Source: Peptoniphilus ovalis (lineage in GTDB: Bacteria; Bacillota; Clostridia; Tissierellales; Peptoniphilaceae). From it: DNA of 64,000 bases. Numbering within the stretch: position 1 is the first letter of the stretch; every line of letters starts with the position of its first letter. Below are positions 18,023 through 26,296 of this stretch, piece by piece. The notes under the pieces were generated by a model. That model did no database searches and was not told the DNA's origin. It saw only the letters and a list, made by a program, of their open reading frames with translations. The position numbers and the translations under genes are program-made. The DNA lies in the NCBI RefSeq assembly GCF_018919265.1, contig NZ_JAHLQO010000001.1:186001-250000 (forward strand), read 5' to 3'.

Positions 18023-18694
18023 ATGTTTTACGAACCAAAAAATAATGACCACGGACTACCTAAAAACCCATTTAAATCATGTACAGTACCTAGAGTAATT
18101 GGATGGATTTCAACTAAAAACGAAGATGGAACAGACAATATTGCTCCATATTCACAATTTACAAACTTAACTTTCGATCCACCACTAGTATTATTCTCAG
18201 CTAATCAAAATGTATTTGACGATAGAAAAAACACTGTTAAAAACATTGAAAGAACTGGAGAATTTGTATACAACTTAGTGCCAGAATCACTAGCACAAGA
18301 AATGAATAAATCTTCAATTGCTGAGCTTCCAGAAGGTTTTAAAGATAAATTCGAATACTGCGGACTTGAAAAAGAAAAATCAAATGTAGTTGATGTAGCA
18401 AGAGTTAAAGGCTCACCTGTTCAATACGAAATCAAATACAAACAAACAATAAGACTTCCAGGAGTTGATACAATTAATACAATTGACATCATCATTGGAG
18501 AAGTTGTTGGAGTTCACATTGCTGACGAATACATCACTGACGAAGGTTTAGTAGATGTTGTTAAAATTAGACCTGTTGCTAGACTTGGTTACTTCGACTT
18601 CACAGTTGTAGACAATTCATTTACAATGGATACACCTAAGATTTCACCAGAAAAGCAAGCTCTCGTTGATAAGGGACTTGAAGGTAAGGTATAG
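18023..18694 (+). CDS. Flavin reductase family protein (FMN-binding split barrel)
   Basis: This 223-residue protein matches the flavoredoxin/flavin reductase-like barrel: PRVIGWISTKNEDGTDNIAPYSQF near residues 20-45 is the FMN-phosphate-binding start, then PPLVLFSANQN and ERTGEFVYNLVPE near 50-85. It binds FMN and probably transfers electrons between NAD(P)H or ferredoxin and a partner enzyme. It is cotranscribed with the YjiH gene and followed by its own terminator. Confidence 0.9.
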   Translation: MFYEPKNNDHGLPKNPFKSCTVPRVIGWISTKNEDGTDNIAPYSQFTNLTFDPPLVLFSANQNVFDDRKNTVKNIERTGEFVYNLVPESLAQEMNKSSIAELPEGFKDKFEYCGLEKEKSNVVDVARVKGSPVQYEIKYKQTIRLPGVDTINTIDIIIGEVVGVHIADEYITDEGLVDVVKIRPVARLGYFDFTVVDNSFTMDTPKISPEKQALVDKGLEGKV

Positions 18695-18745
18695 GCTTTT
18701 AAGAAAATTAAAAAAAGAGTATTAATAATCAAATGAAATATTTAT

Positions 18746-18774
18746 CCCAGGTTTCAGCCTGGGACTTTTAATTT
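18746..18774 (+). terminator. Terminator of the YjiH-flavin reductase pair
   Basis: CCCAGG-TTTCAG-CCTGGG is followed by ACTTTTAATTT. Confidence 0.8.
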
Positions 18775-18800
18775 AAAAAAGAGAAAGCCCACGCCTTCTC
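18775..18800 (-). terminator. Terminator of the thioesterase gene
   Basis: On the minus strand GAGAA and TTCTC pair across 10 nt and are followed by TTTTTT. Confidence 0.7.
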
Positions 18801-18806
18801 TTCTTA

Positions 18807-19280
18807 TTACATATTATCTTTTACACCAACTGCAACCATCTTTGCCTTAGCACGAACTTCGCCATCAGCTTCCATAACCATATCAACGATTACTTTTCTT
18901 TCGCCAATTTCTTCTGCTGTTGCTGTTACAGTTATTTCTTTATCCATTGGTGTTGGTTTTTTAAAATCTATTTCAAGTCTTGCTGTTATAAATCTTCCTA
19001 TTACAGTATCTTCTGTAAGCTCTTTACCAAGTACCTTGTGCTTGAAGTATGCTGCAGATGCTGTGCCGTGACAGTCAAAAATCATGGCAATCATTCCACC
19101 AAATAAATTTGCAGGAACTCCTCCTGTATACATTTTGTCTGGAGTAATTTTTGTAACGCACTCTTTTCCACTTTCACTTGGGTAAGATTTCATATGAAGA
19201 CCATCTTCATTTTTAGGACCGCATCCCCAGCAGTGTTGAAATCTTTCGCCATAAGTTTCTTGTATTGCAATTTTATTCAT
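18807..19280 (-). CDS. PaaI-type hotdog thioesterase
   Basis: This 157-residue single-hotdog protein has the catalytic-region pattern GGVPANLFGGMIAMIFDCHGTASAA cut as GGVPANLFGGM near residue 53 and FDCHGTASAAYF near 68, followed by ARLEIDFKKPTPMDKEITV. It begins with a small CWGCGPKNEDGLHMKSY segment seen in the acyl-CoA thioesterase group of the family. Likely reaction: hydrolysis of an acyl-CoA. The acyl chain is unknown. Single-gene transcript. Confidence 0.85.
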   Translation of the reverse strand: MNKIAIQETYGERFQHCWGCGPKNEDGLHMKSYPSESGKECVTKITPDKMYTGGVPANLFGGMIAMIFDCHGTASAAYFKHKVLGKELTEDTVIGRFITARLEIDFKKPTPMDKEITVTATAEEIGERKVIVDMVMEADGEVRAKAKMVAVGVKDNM

Positions 19281-19350
19281 TTAAATCCCCCTTTAAAGTA
19301 AATCAATAATAAATCTATTATATCATTATAATTAAATTTATCCTATATCA

Positions 19351-20913
19351 TTAGTCATCGTAAGACTTGAAGGGTTGATCTTTCTTAGGGAGCCTTTCCG
19401 GCTTTATTTTAAGACCCATTTTATTCTTCTCATGATATAACTCTTTTAAGAGAGACAACACAATTAATATAATTACTAGAGAAAATGGAAGTGCTACTAT
19501 TATTAATGTGTTTTCCAATGCTGTAAGTCCACCTGAAAATAATAACACTATGGCAATCGCTGCAAGTAATATTCCCCAGATTACTTTTTTTCGTCCCGTT
19601 GGAAGTAAGTCCCCATCTTCTGATAGCATTGCAAGCACATATGTTGCAGAGTCAGCTGATGTTACAAAAAATGTAACTACTAATATAATTGATATTAATG
19701 AGAGAATTGTGCCTCCAAAATAGTTGTTAAAGGTTGCAAAGAGAACTTCTTCGGTTGCAAAGGACCTAAGATCTATCCCCATATTTTGTACATGAGTTGA
19801 AAGTGTTCCAAAGGCTGAGAACCATAGAAAACTTAAAAGAGTTGGTATTAATAGTACAACTGTTAAAAACTCACGAATTGTACGTCCCTTTGAAATTCTT
19901 GCAATAAATACTCCTACAAATGGTGACCAAGATATCCACCATGCCCAATAAAATATTGTCCATGTGTTTATCCATTCTCTTTTTGTGCCATCAAATGCAG
20001 CTGATCTAAAGCTCATTCTAAAGAAGTTTTGCAAATATCCGCCTATTGATTCTGTCATATTGTCAAAAATCTGCACAGTTGGACCAACTACTATTGCAAT
20101 TGCAAGAAGACCTATTGCCAATATTAAATTAATATTTGACAGTATCTTTACACCTTTGCCAAGTCCTGAAAGTGCAGACATTATAAATAATGCAGTGGCT
20201 ATGATTATTATAATTATCTGAAGGACTATATTGTTTGGAATTTTAAATAAATACGAAAGCCCTCCATTTATTTGTGCAGCTCCAAAACCAAGAGTTGTTG
20301 CAACTCCTATTACCGTTGCTATTATTGTCACTATATCAATTGATTTTCCAATTATGCCTTCGGAGTGATTTCCAAGTATTGGCTTTAAAGTAACTGATAA
20401 GAGATACTTTTCTTGTTTTCTAAAGCCAAAATATGCAAGTGCAAGTCCTATTATTGCATAAACTGCCCAAGCATGAATTCCCCAATGAAAAAATGTAAAC
20501 CTAAAGGAATCTGCCAACGCCTCTCTACTTCCTGCTGGTGCAATAGGGGTCATCTTTGCAAAGTGACTAAGTGGCTCTGCTGCTCCATAAAATACAAGCC
20601 CTATTCCCATTCCCGCTGAAAACATCATAGCTATCCATGAAAGTGTTCCATGTTCAGGTCTTGAATCAGGCTCACCTAATCTTATTTGTCCTATTGGACT
20701 TAATATTAAATAAACACAAAAAAACAAAATACCAGTTACTAATAATAAGTAGAACCAACCAAAGTTTGTTGTTATTTTATTTCTTAAAAGTTCTGTAACT
20801 TTTTGATATGGCTCAGGTATTGCAATTCCCATTAAAACTAAAATTGATAAAAATCCCAGTGATAGGAAATAAACAAAATGCTCACTAAAAATTCTACGAG
20901 TTTTCTTCTTCAT
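19351..20913 (-). CDS. BCCT family betaine/choline/carnitine transporter
   Basis: This 520-residue protein with 12 TM helices imports compatible solutes such as glycine betaine using Na+ or H+. The family aromatic box is WTIFYWAWWISWSPFVGVFIA near residue 330 (here given in part: YWAWWISWSPFVG). The substrate site includes the Trp-rich helix 8. GGGGAGG lies before ATG 20913, so the ORF extension to 20937 is not used. The promoter region carries an operator-like palindrome and a leader hairpin (see 20943-21021). Confidence 0.93.
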   Translation of the reverse strand: MKKKTRRIFSEHFVYFLSLGFLSILVLMGIAIPEPYQKVTELLRNKITTNFGWFYLLLVTGILFFCVYLILSPIGQIRLGEPDSRPEHGTLSWIAMMFSAGMGIGLVFYGAAEPLSHFAKMTPIAPAGSREALADSFRFTFFHWGIHAWAVYAIIGLALAYFGFRKQEKYLLSVTLKPILGNHSEGIIGKSIDIVTIIATVIGVATTLGFGAAQINGGLSYLFKIPNNIVLQIIIIIIATALFIMSALSGLGKGVKILSNINLILAIGLLAIAIVVGPTVQIFDNMTESIGGYLQNFFRMSFRSAAFDGTKREWINTWTIFYWAWWISWSPFVGVFIARISKGRTIREFLTVVLLIPTLLSFLWFSAFGTLSTHVQNMGIDLRSFATEEVLFATFNNYFGGTILSLISIILVVTFFVTSADSATYVLAMLSEDGDLLPTGRKKVIWGILLAAIAIVLLFSGGLTALENTLIIVALPFSLVIILIVLSLLKELYHEKNKMGLKIKPERLPKKDQPFKSYDD

Positions 20914-20942
20914 ATTGTTTTTCCTCCCCGTTCTCATAAAAA

Positions 20943-21021
20943 TAATGCTTATCTAATAAATTAAATAAGCATTTTTAAAACATACTGTATTAGTGTACAG
21001 TAAAATTCCATCCCTTGTCAA
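20943..21021 (-). promoter_or_regulatory. BCCT gene promoter with overlapping operator palindrome and leader hairpin
   Basis: On the minus strand TTGACA (21016-21021) and TACACT (20992-20997) are 18 nt apart. The -10 overlaps a palindrome TACTGTA-TTAGTG-TACAGTA (20983-21002), as expected for a repressor operator. Downstream, ATGCTTAT and ATAAGCAT (about 20945-20971) form a hairpin followed by TATTTTTA inside the leader, before the ribosome site. Confidence 0.55.
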
Positions 21022-21115
21022 AAATAGCAAACTTCTAAAAATCTCATCTGTTTATAATTTTCTATTACGGATATATTTTATTTAAAGTATGTTTTAAAAT
21101 TATAGGAGTGATTTA

Positions 21116-21961
21116 ATGGATAGAAAGATAATTGCAAAAGTTAGAGGGCAAAGAGCAGTTGATGGTGCAGGTGTAAGTCTTGTAAGGGTTCTTGGACTAA
21201 ATACTGTTAAGGCCTTTGATCCAATCCTAATGCTTGATTCCTTTGACTCCACTGATCCCAATGATTATATAGCAGGTTTTCCTGAACATCCTCACAGAGG
21301 TATTGAAACAATCTCATATATTTCTAGAGGCAATATGGTTCATAAGGACAGCATGGGTAATGAGGATGCCATAAGTGATGGCGAAGTGCAGTGGATGAAT
21401 GCAGGAAGTGGTGTTATGCACGAAGAGATGCTTCCAGCTTCTGAAAGAATGCTTGGCGTCCAACTTTGGCTAAATCTTCCAAGTGATGAGAAGATGTCAA
21501 ATCCAAGTTATAAAAGCATTAAAAATTCTGAAATTGAAGAAATCGAGTTTGAAGGCGGAAAGATAAGGCTTCTTTCTGGTAGCTACAAAGATCACAAAGG
21601 TCACAAGGGGGAACACCTTCCACTTGATTATTATGACATTCATTTAGAAAAAGATGCTAAGATAAAAATAGATACAAATCGAGATGATTCTATTATGATT
21701 TTCACTCTACTTGGTGATGTCTACATTGGAGATGAATTAATAGAAGAAAAAACTGCAGTAAAATTTTCAGAGGGCGATTTTATAAATATTAAAAATGCTT
21801 CAGAATATGCACAAGTACTTTTCATAAGTTCTAAAAAACTTGACGAAGATATTGCATGGGCAGGTCCAATTGTAATGAATACTCGTGAGGAGCTCGAAGT
21901 TGCATTTAATGACTTAAGAAATGGAAACTTTATCAAAGAAAAAATTGATTATGAAGAATAA
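21116..21961 (+). CDS. Pirin family protein
   Basis: This 281-residue bicupin protein has the pirin metal motif: GFPEHPHRGIETISYISRG near residues 58-76 with two His, then H in GNMVHKDSMG and Glu in GSGVMHEEMLP near 105-110. The C-terminal half is the pirin_C cupin. Bacterial pirins bind Fe or Mn and some act as quercetinases or enzyme modulators; the role here is unknown. It is divergent from the BCCT gene. Confidence 0.92.
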   Translation: MDRKIIAKVRGQRAVDGAGVSLVRVLGLNTVKAFDPILMLDSFDSTDPNDYIAGFPEHPHRGIETISYISRGNMVHKDSMGNEDAISDGEVQWMNAGSGVMHEEMLPASERMLGVQLWLNLPSDEKMSNPSYKSIKNSEIEEIEFEGGKIRLLSGSYKDHKGHKGEHLPLDYYDIHLEKDAKIKIDTNRDDSIMIFTLLGDVYIGDELIEEKTAVKFSEGDFINIKNASEYAQVLFISSKKLDEDIAWAGPIVMNTREELEVAFNDLRNGNFIKEKIDYEE

Positions 21962-22020
21962 TGGGGATTGTTTAGCTCCATATTTTTTGGGAATATATGA
22001 ATTTAAATATCGAGGTGTTT

Positions 22021-23706
22021 ATGAAAAATAAAATTTTAGCTTTAGTTACTATTTTTATCTTCGTGCCAAGTTTTGTCTTTGCAGAAGAATTTAAGTCTAT
22101 TAATATTGATGCAAAAATAGATAAAAATGGCGTTGGTCATATTACAGAGACTTGGAAAATCCATGAAGATAACGACAACTACACAGAAAGATATAAAACA
22201 ATAAATAATTTGCAGGGAATTAAAATCGAGGACTTTTCGCTAAATGCCTTGGGAAGAGACTTCACCGAATTATCTCCTTGGGATATTGACGCATCCTTTG
22301 ATGACAAAAAATATCGCTACGGAAGAATTGACAAGGGCGATGAAATTGAACTAACTTGGGGTATTAGTGAATACTCAGACAATACTTATAATTTAAATTA
22401 TAAAATAAATCCACTTGTTGTTGGACTTAATGACAGCGACATGTTGTTTTTTAATTTTGTAGGAGATAATTTTGACCCAGAACCTAAAAATATAAGCATT
22501 AAGATAAGCGGCTTTGAACCCTTTAAAGATGTGAAGATGTGGGGCTTTGGACTTCAAGGAGAAATTCACAATGTAAATGGAGATATTCTTTTAAATTCTA
22601 CAGGAGATGTCAACTACGCAACAATTATGCTTAAATTTCCAAAGGGATACTTTAACACAGCTATGAAAATCGACAAAAACTTCGATGATTATGCAAAAGA
22701 AGCCTCTATTGGATCAGACTGGCAAGATAGAGAAGGCGAAGCTTATAAGCCACCTATGTCAACTGGCGAAAAAATTGCAGTAGTTGGTGGACTTGCAGGA
22801 TTTTCTTTAATTTTATTTTTTATAGTTGGAGCATTTTATCTAACCTTTAGAGAAAAAAACATTCAAAATAAATCCATACTCCCAGGCAAGAAAAAATTTA
22901 AAAATAATTATTTAAAAGAAGTGCCTTATGATGGAAATATTGAAGATATAGCTTTCTTTATAAAAGAGGCAAATCTTGTGTATACCGATTTAGTTGGAAA
23001 CTATATAAATTCTTTTATATTAAAGTGGCTTCTATCAAATAATATTGAATTTATTGAAGATTCAGGAATCTTTGCTGAAAATAAAATTAAAATTCTTTCA
23101 AGACCTAATGATATGGGCAAAATGGAAGAAGAATTATTTGAAATGCTTTCTGCTGCAAATGAAAAAACAGATTCAGAATATCTTACAAGTAAAGACTTTG
23201 AAAAATATGTAAAGAAAAATAAAGACGACATGGAAAATTATTATGAAAAGTTTGAAGATGAGTCCATAAAAGCATTAGAATATGGTGGATATCTTGAAGA
23301 TTATGAATTTGAAAAGAAATTTTTTGGTTTTAAAAATACTGGAAAAGAATTAAAAATCACAGATAAGGGAATCAAGTTGTACGGCGATATAATTAAATTC
23401 TACAATTATCTAGATGATTACTATGAATTAGTAGAAGATGAAAAACTTCCAAATTGGGAGAATCTTTTAATCTACTCATCAGTATTCTTCTTAGATAAAG
23501 AATTTGCTAAGGGAGCAGAAAATTACAACAGCTCATTTAATCCTGCACTCTATGTTAATTTAACCTCAAATTCAAGAGATTTTTCAAAATCAATTAATCA
23601 GTCTTACGGAAGTGCAACTGGCTTTAGTAACGCTGGCTTTGGAGGAGCAACATCAGCAGGTGGCGGTGGCGGCAGCTTCGGCGGAGGAGGCGGCGGTGGC
23701 CGTTAA
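22021..23706 (+). CDS. DUF2207 membrane protein with Gly-rich C-terminus
   Basis: 561 residues: a signal peptide (KNKILALVTIFIFVPSFVFA), a beta-rich DUF2207 extracellular domain to about residue 240 (INIDAKIDKNGVGHITETW, LTWGISEYSDNTYNLNYKI), a TM helix near 258-280, a cytoplasmic region of about 230 residues, and a tail of almost pure Gly/Ser (GGGGGSFGGGGGGGR). The Gly tail is a recurring feature of DUF2207 proteins, function unknown. GAGG lies before ATG 22021, which is also the signal-peptide start. An upstream ATG at 21997 is less likely. Confidence 0.9.
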   Translation: MKNKILALVTIFIFVPSFVFAEEFKSINIDAKIDKNGVGHITETWKIHEDNDNYTERYKTINNLQGIKIEDFSLNALGRDFTELSPWDIDASFDDKKYRYGRIDKGDEIELTWGISEYSDNTYNLNYKINPLVVGLNDSDMLFFNFVGDNFDPEPKNISIKISGFEPFKDVKMWGFGLQGEIHNVNGDILLNSTGDVNYATIMLKFPKGYFNTAMKIDKNFDDYAKEASIGSDWQDREGEAYKPPMSTGEKIAVVGGLAGFSLILFFIVGAFYLTFREKNIQNKSILPGKKKFKNNYLKEVPYDGNIEDIAFFIKEANLVYTDLVGNYINSFILKWLLSNNIEFIEDSGIFAENKIKILSRPNDMGKMEEELFEMLSAANEKTDSEYLTSKDFEKYVKKNKDDMENYYEKFEDESIKALEYGGYLEDYEFEKKFFGFKNTGKELKITDKGIKLYGDIIKFYNYLDDYYELVEDEKLPNWENLLIYSSVFFLDKEFAKGAENYNSSFNPALYVNLTSNSRDFSKSINQSYGSATGFSNAGFGGATSAGGGGGSFGGGGGGGR

Positions 23707-23718
23707 TTTAAATTTTTT

Positions 23719-23760
23719 AAAACCCCAAAATCCAATATGGATTAAGGGGTTTTATTTTAT
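23719..23760 (+). terminator. Terminator of the DUF2207 gene
   Basis: AAAACCCC and GGGGTTTT pair across a 19-nt loop that itself contains ATCCAATATGGAT, followed by ATTTTAT. Confidence 0.85.
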
Positions 23761-23828
23761 AAATTTATTGTACTTTTAAATAAAATTGATAAAATTTAAT
23801 TGAAAAATTATATCATTAGAGGTGTTTT

Positions 23829-24464
23829 ATGAAATATAAACCTATTTTTTGGTTAATTGTGAATCCTTTTATAAAAAAGTATTTGAAGAAATATTTTTCA
23901 AAATCAGAGATTAAAGAAATTATGAAAAAGTCAAAGGCTGAATACATAAATTTACTTTCAAAAGCTGATGACATTGGAGAAAATAATCCCATGGCTTCAA
24001 ATTTATATTTTGCCCTTTTATTTCTATCTTTTCACACAGCAAATCAAAATATTTTTTCCGAAGATATGTTAATTGAAATGATTAGATTTGTTCTAACTGA
24101 TCCTTTTCTTTTAAAAATTATGAAATTTGACTTTAATAAAGAAAAAGACATGGCAAAAATGAAAAAGAAAATGGATATTGCTTATAAATGGTCTGAGGAA
24201 AATAAAGACAAGCATCCAGAAGCATGGCAGTTTGTATTTGACAATTCTCATGAAGACGGAATTTATTATTACTTTACAAAATGCCCAATTGCAAAATTTT
24301 TTAATGACAATAATTTATCTCATCTCACTCATATTTTTTGCGAAATTGATTATCTAAGTCTAGAAAACAGAGGCGGCAAATTAATTAGAAGTCACACAAT
24401 AGCAGATGGTGAAGAAATTTGTGATTTCTGGATATTACCAAGCAAATTAAAAAATCCAAAATAG
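23829..24464 (+). CDS. L-2-amino-thiazoline-4-carboxylic acid hydrolase family protein
   Basis: This 211-residue protein shows the C-terminal blocks of the ATC hydrolase family: YYYFTKCPIAKFF near residue 145, HIFCEIDYLSL near 165, and RSHTIADGEEICDFWI near 188-203. The founding enzyme opens a thiazoline ring in cysteine synthesis from DL-ATC. Most relatives have no tested role, so the substrate here is open. An AGGTG site lies 5 nt upstream. Confidence 0.8.
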   Translation: MKYKPIFWLIVNPFIKKYLKKYFSKSEIKEIMKKSKAEYINLLSKADDIGENNPMASNLYFALLFLSFHTANQNIFSEDMLIEMIRFVLTDPFLLKIMKFDFNKEKDMAKMKKKMDIAYKWSEENKDKHPEAWQFVFDNSHEDGIYYYFTKCPIAKFFNDNNLSHLTHIFCEIDYLSLENRGGKLIRSHTIADGEEICDFWILPSKLKNPK

Positions 24465-24471
24465 TTTTTAT

Positions 24472-24597
24472 AAAAAAACCCAAGTGCGAACTCGAGGAAA
24501 ACTTGTAAACAAAACCAGTATAACGCTCACTGGATTTCACTTTTATAGTGACCTTTGTTTATCAACAGTCTGACTTCAAATAAAACTTGGGGCTTTT
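24472..24597. ncRNA. Candidate structured RNA element, also acts as bidirectional terminator
   Basis: An outer stem joins CCCAAGT (24479-24485) and ACTTGGG (24585-24591). Inside, TAAACAAA (24506-24513) pairs with TTTGTTTA (24554-24561), enclosing two hairpins CCAGT/ACTGG (24515-24533) and TCACT/AGTGA (24537-24551). T-runs follow the outer stem on both strands (GCTTTTT on plus, TTTTTTT on minus). It lies between convergent genes. The nested design exceeds what a terminator needs, but no promoter was identified and I cannot assign a family. Confidence 0.55.
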
Positions 24598-24656
24598 TCA
24601 TATTATATTAAAGAGGATTTTATTATATATTTAATGAGGATTTATATTTTTATGGC

Positions 24657-25940
24657 TTAGATGGCTGCAAATCCTTTTTCTAAATCTGCAATTATATCGT
24701 CTATGTGTTCTGTACCAATTGATAGTCTAATTGTGTTTTGTTTGATACCTTGATCTTTTAGTTCATCTTCACTAAGTTGTGAGTGAGTTGTAGTTGCTGG
24801 GTGAATTACAAGACTCTTAACATCAGCTACATTTGCAAGAAGTGAGAAAATTTCTAGATTGTCTATAAATTTCCAAGCTTCTTCCTTGCCACCTTTGATT
24901 TCAAAAGTGAAGATACTTGCTCCTCCATTAGGGAAGTATTCTTTGTAAAGCTCATGATCTGGGTGGGTTTCAATGCTTGGGTGATTTACTCTTTCAACTT
25001 TAGGATGATTTGTTAAAAACTCTACAACTTTCTTTGTATTTTCAGCATGTCTTTCAAGTCTTAATGAAAGTGTTTCAGTTCCTTGAAGAAGTAAAAACGC
25101 ATTAAATGGTGAGATTGTAGCTCCAGTGTCACGAAGTAAGATTGCACGAATGTATGTCACAAATGCAGCTTCTCCTGCAGCTTCAACAAAGGAAATTCCG
25201 TGATAAGATGGATTTGCATCAGCAATTGGTGCGTATTTGCCAGCGGCTTTCCAATCAAATTTTCCTGAGTCAACAATAATTCCGCCAAGTGTAGTTCCAT
25301 GTCCACCGATAAATTTAGTTGCAGAGTGAACTACGATGTCTGCTCCATGTTCAATTGGTCTAATTAAATATGGAGTTCCAAAAGTGTTGTCGATAACTAG
25401 AGGAATGTTGTGTTTGTGAGCAATTTCAGAAATCTTGTCAATATTTGGTATGTCGGAGTTTGGATTGCCTAGAGTTTCTAAATAAATTGCCTTTGTGTTT
25501 TCTTTGATTGCTCCTTCAACTTCGTCAAAATTATGAGCATCTACAAAAGTTGTTGTCACTCCGCTAAGTGGTAATGTGTGAGCAAGAAGATTGTAGCTTC
25601 CGCCGTAAATTGTCTTTTGTGCAACAATGTGATCTCCTTCTTGTGCAAGAGCTTGAATAGTATAAGTTATAGCAGCTGCACCTGATGCTGTTGCAAGTGC
25701 TGCAACTCCACCTTCAAGTGCTGCAATTCTTTTTTCTAACACGTCTTGAGTTGAGTTTGTAAGTCTTCCGTAAATATTTCCAGCATCAGCAAGTCCAAAA
25801 CGAGCTGCTGCGTGTTCTGAGTTGTGGAATACATAAGAAGTAGTTTGGTAAATCGGCACTGCTCTTGAATCAGTTGCTGGGTCTGCTTGTTCTTGTCCTA
25901 CATGTAATTGTAATGTTTCAAATTTTAATTTATTAGTCAT
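24657..25940 (-). CDS. metY: O-acetylhomoserine sulfhydrylase (MetY)
   Basis: This 427-residue PLP enzyme makes homocysteine from O-acetylhomoserine and sulfide in methionine synthesis. Visible: RAVPIYQTTSYVF near residue 28, IYGRLTNSTQDVLEKRIAALEGG near 56-78, the phosphate-binding SGAAAITY, and the Schiff-base lysine in VVHSATKFIGGHGTTLGG near 207. The length and the AALEGGVAALATASG block fit MetY better than cystathionine gamma-synthase. It sits alone behind a strong promoter and a Met-rich leader peptide with attenuator, which supports a role in methionine supply. Confidence 0.95.
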   Translation of the reverse strand: MTNKLKFETLQLHVGQEQADPATDSRAVPIYQTTSYVFHNSEHAAARFGLADAGNIYGRLTNSTQDVLEKRIAALEGGVAALATASGAAAITYTIQALAQEGDHIVAQKTIYGGSYNLLAHTLPLSGVTTTFVDAHNFDEVEGAIKENTKAIYLETLGNPNSDIPNIDKISEIAHKHNIPLVIDNTFGTPYLIRPIEHGADIVVHSATKFIGGHGTTLGGIIVDSGKFDWKAAGKYAPIADANPSYHGISFVEAAGEAAFVTYIRAILLRDTGATISPFNAFLLLQGTETLSLRLERHAENTKKVVEFLTNHPKVERVNHPSIETHPDHELYKEYFPNGGASIFTFEIKGGKEEAWKFIDNLEIFSLLANVADVKSLVIHPATTTHSQLSEDELKDQGIKQNTIRLSIGTEHIDDIIADLEKGFAAI

Positions 25941-26035
25941 CTTTTTTCTCCTTTTTTCTTTTTTCTTCTCTTAAATCTTTTTTCTTCTTTAAATTATTTT
26001 AACTTCATCATCTTTTTTTAATCCGATTTTAAGCA

Positions 26036-26165
26036 CAAAAAAACCGGAAGCAATTAAGCTCCCGGGCAAATGACTAATACCAAAAATTAAATTTGGTTAT
26101 GAGGCGAAGAGTCTATGCAAAATGCGCGCACGACACTAGCCCAGTCATTATTATATGCCCGGGAG
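26036..26165 (-). promoter_or_regulatory. metY leader attenuator: terminator and antiterminator
   Basis: On the minus strand CCGGGAGC-TTAATT-GCTTCCGG (26044-26065) is followed by TTTTTTTT, an intrinsic terminator about 100 nt before metY. The segment CTCCCGGGCA in codons 16-19 of the leader ORF (complement of 26156-26165) is perfectly complementary over 10 bp to TGCCCGGGAG (complement of 26059-26068), which contains the 5' arm of the terminator. The two pairings exclude each other. Confidence 0.85.
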
Positions 26166-26212
26166 TATTGCATTCGCATCATCATGTTGTTTATATTAAA
26201 TAAGTTTTTCAT
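26087..26212 (-). CDS. metY leader peptide, methionine-rich (41 residues)
   Basis: GGAGG lies 8 nt before ATG 26212. The peptide begins MKNLFNINNMMMRMQYSRAY, with Met at residues 10, 11, 12 and 14, and ends IDSSPHNQI. The antiterminator arm starts at the last base of codon 16, just past the Met run, so a ribosome waiting for charged Met-tRNA at codons 10-12 would leave the arm free and prevent termination. This is the classic logic of amino-acid attenuators. The tail after residue 20 (WASVVRAFCIDSSP) may have a separate conserved role. An in-frame extension to 26278 crosses the promoter and is not used. Confidence 0.85.
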   Translation of the reverse strand: MKNLFNINNMMMRMQYSRAYNNDWASVVRAFCIDSSPHNQI

Positions 26213-26249
26213 AGCTCTCGCCTCCTTTACTAAATGATTTATGTTTTCA

Positions 26250-26278
26250 ATGATAACAAGATTTAAAAATGTTGTCAA
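26250..26278 (-). promoter_or_regulatory. metY promoter
   Basis: On the minus strand TTGACA (26273-26278) and TATCAT (26250-26255) are separated by exactly 17 nt. Transcription would start near 26243 and include the leader ORF. Confidence 0.85.
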
Positions 26279-26296
26279 CTATTTTTTAAATAATTA

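Noticed and set aside
25941-26280. S-box (SAM) riboswitch or Met T-box before metY
   Set aside because: No T-box sequence and no S-box core were seen. The leader is fully explained by the peptide ORF and the two competing hairpins.
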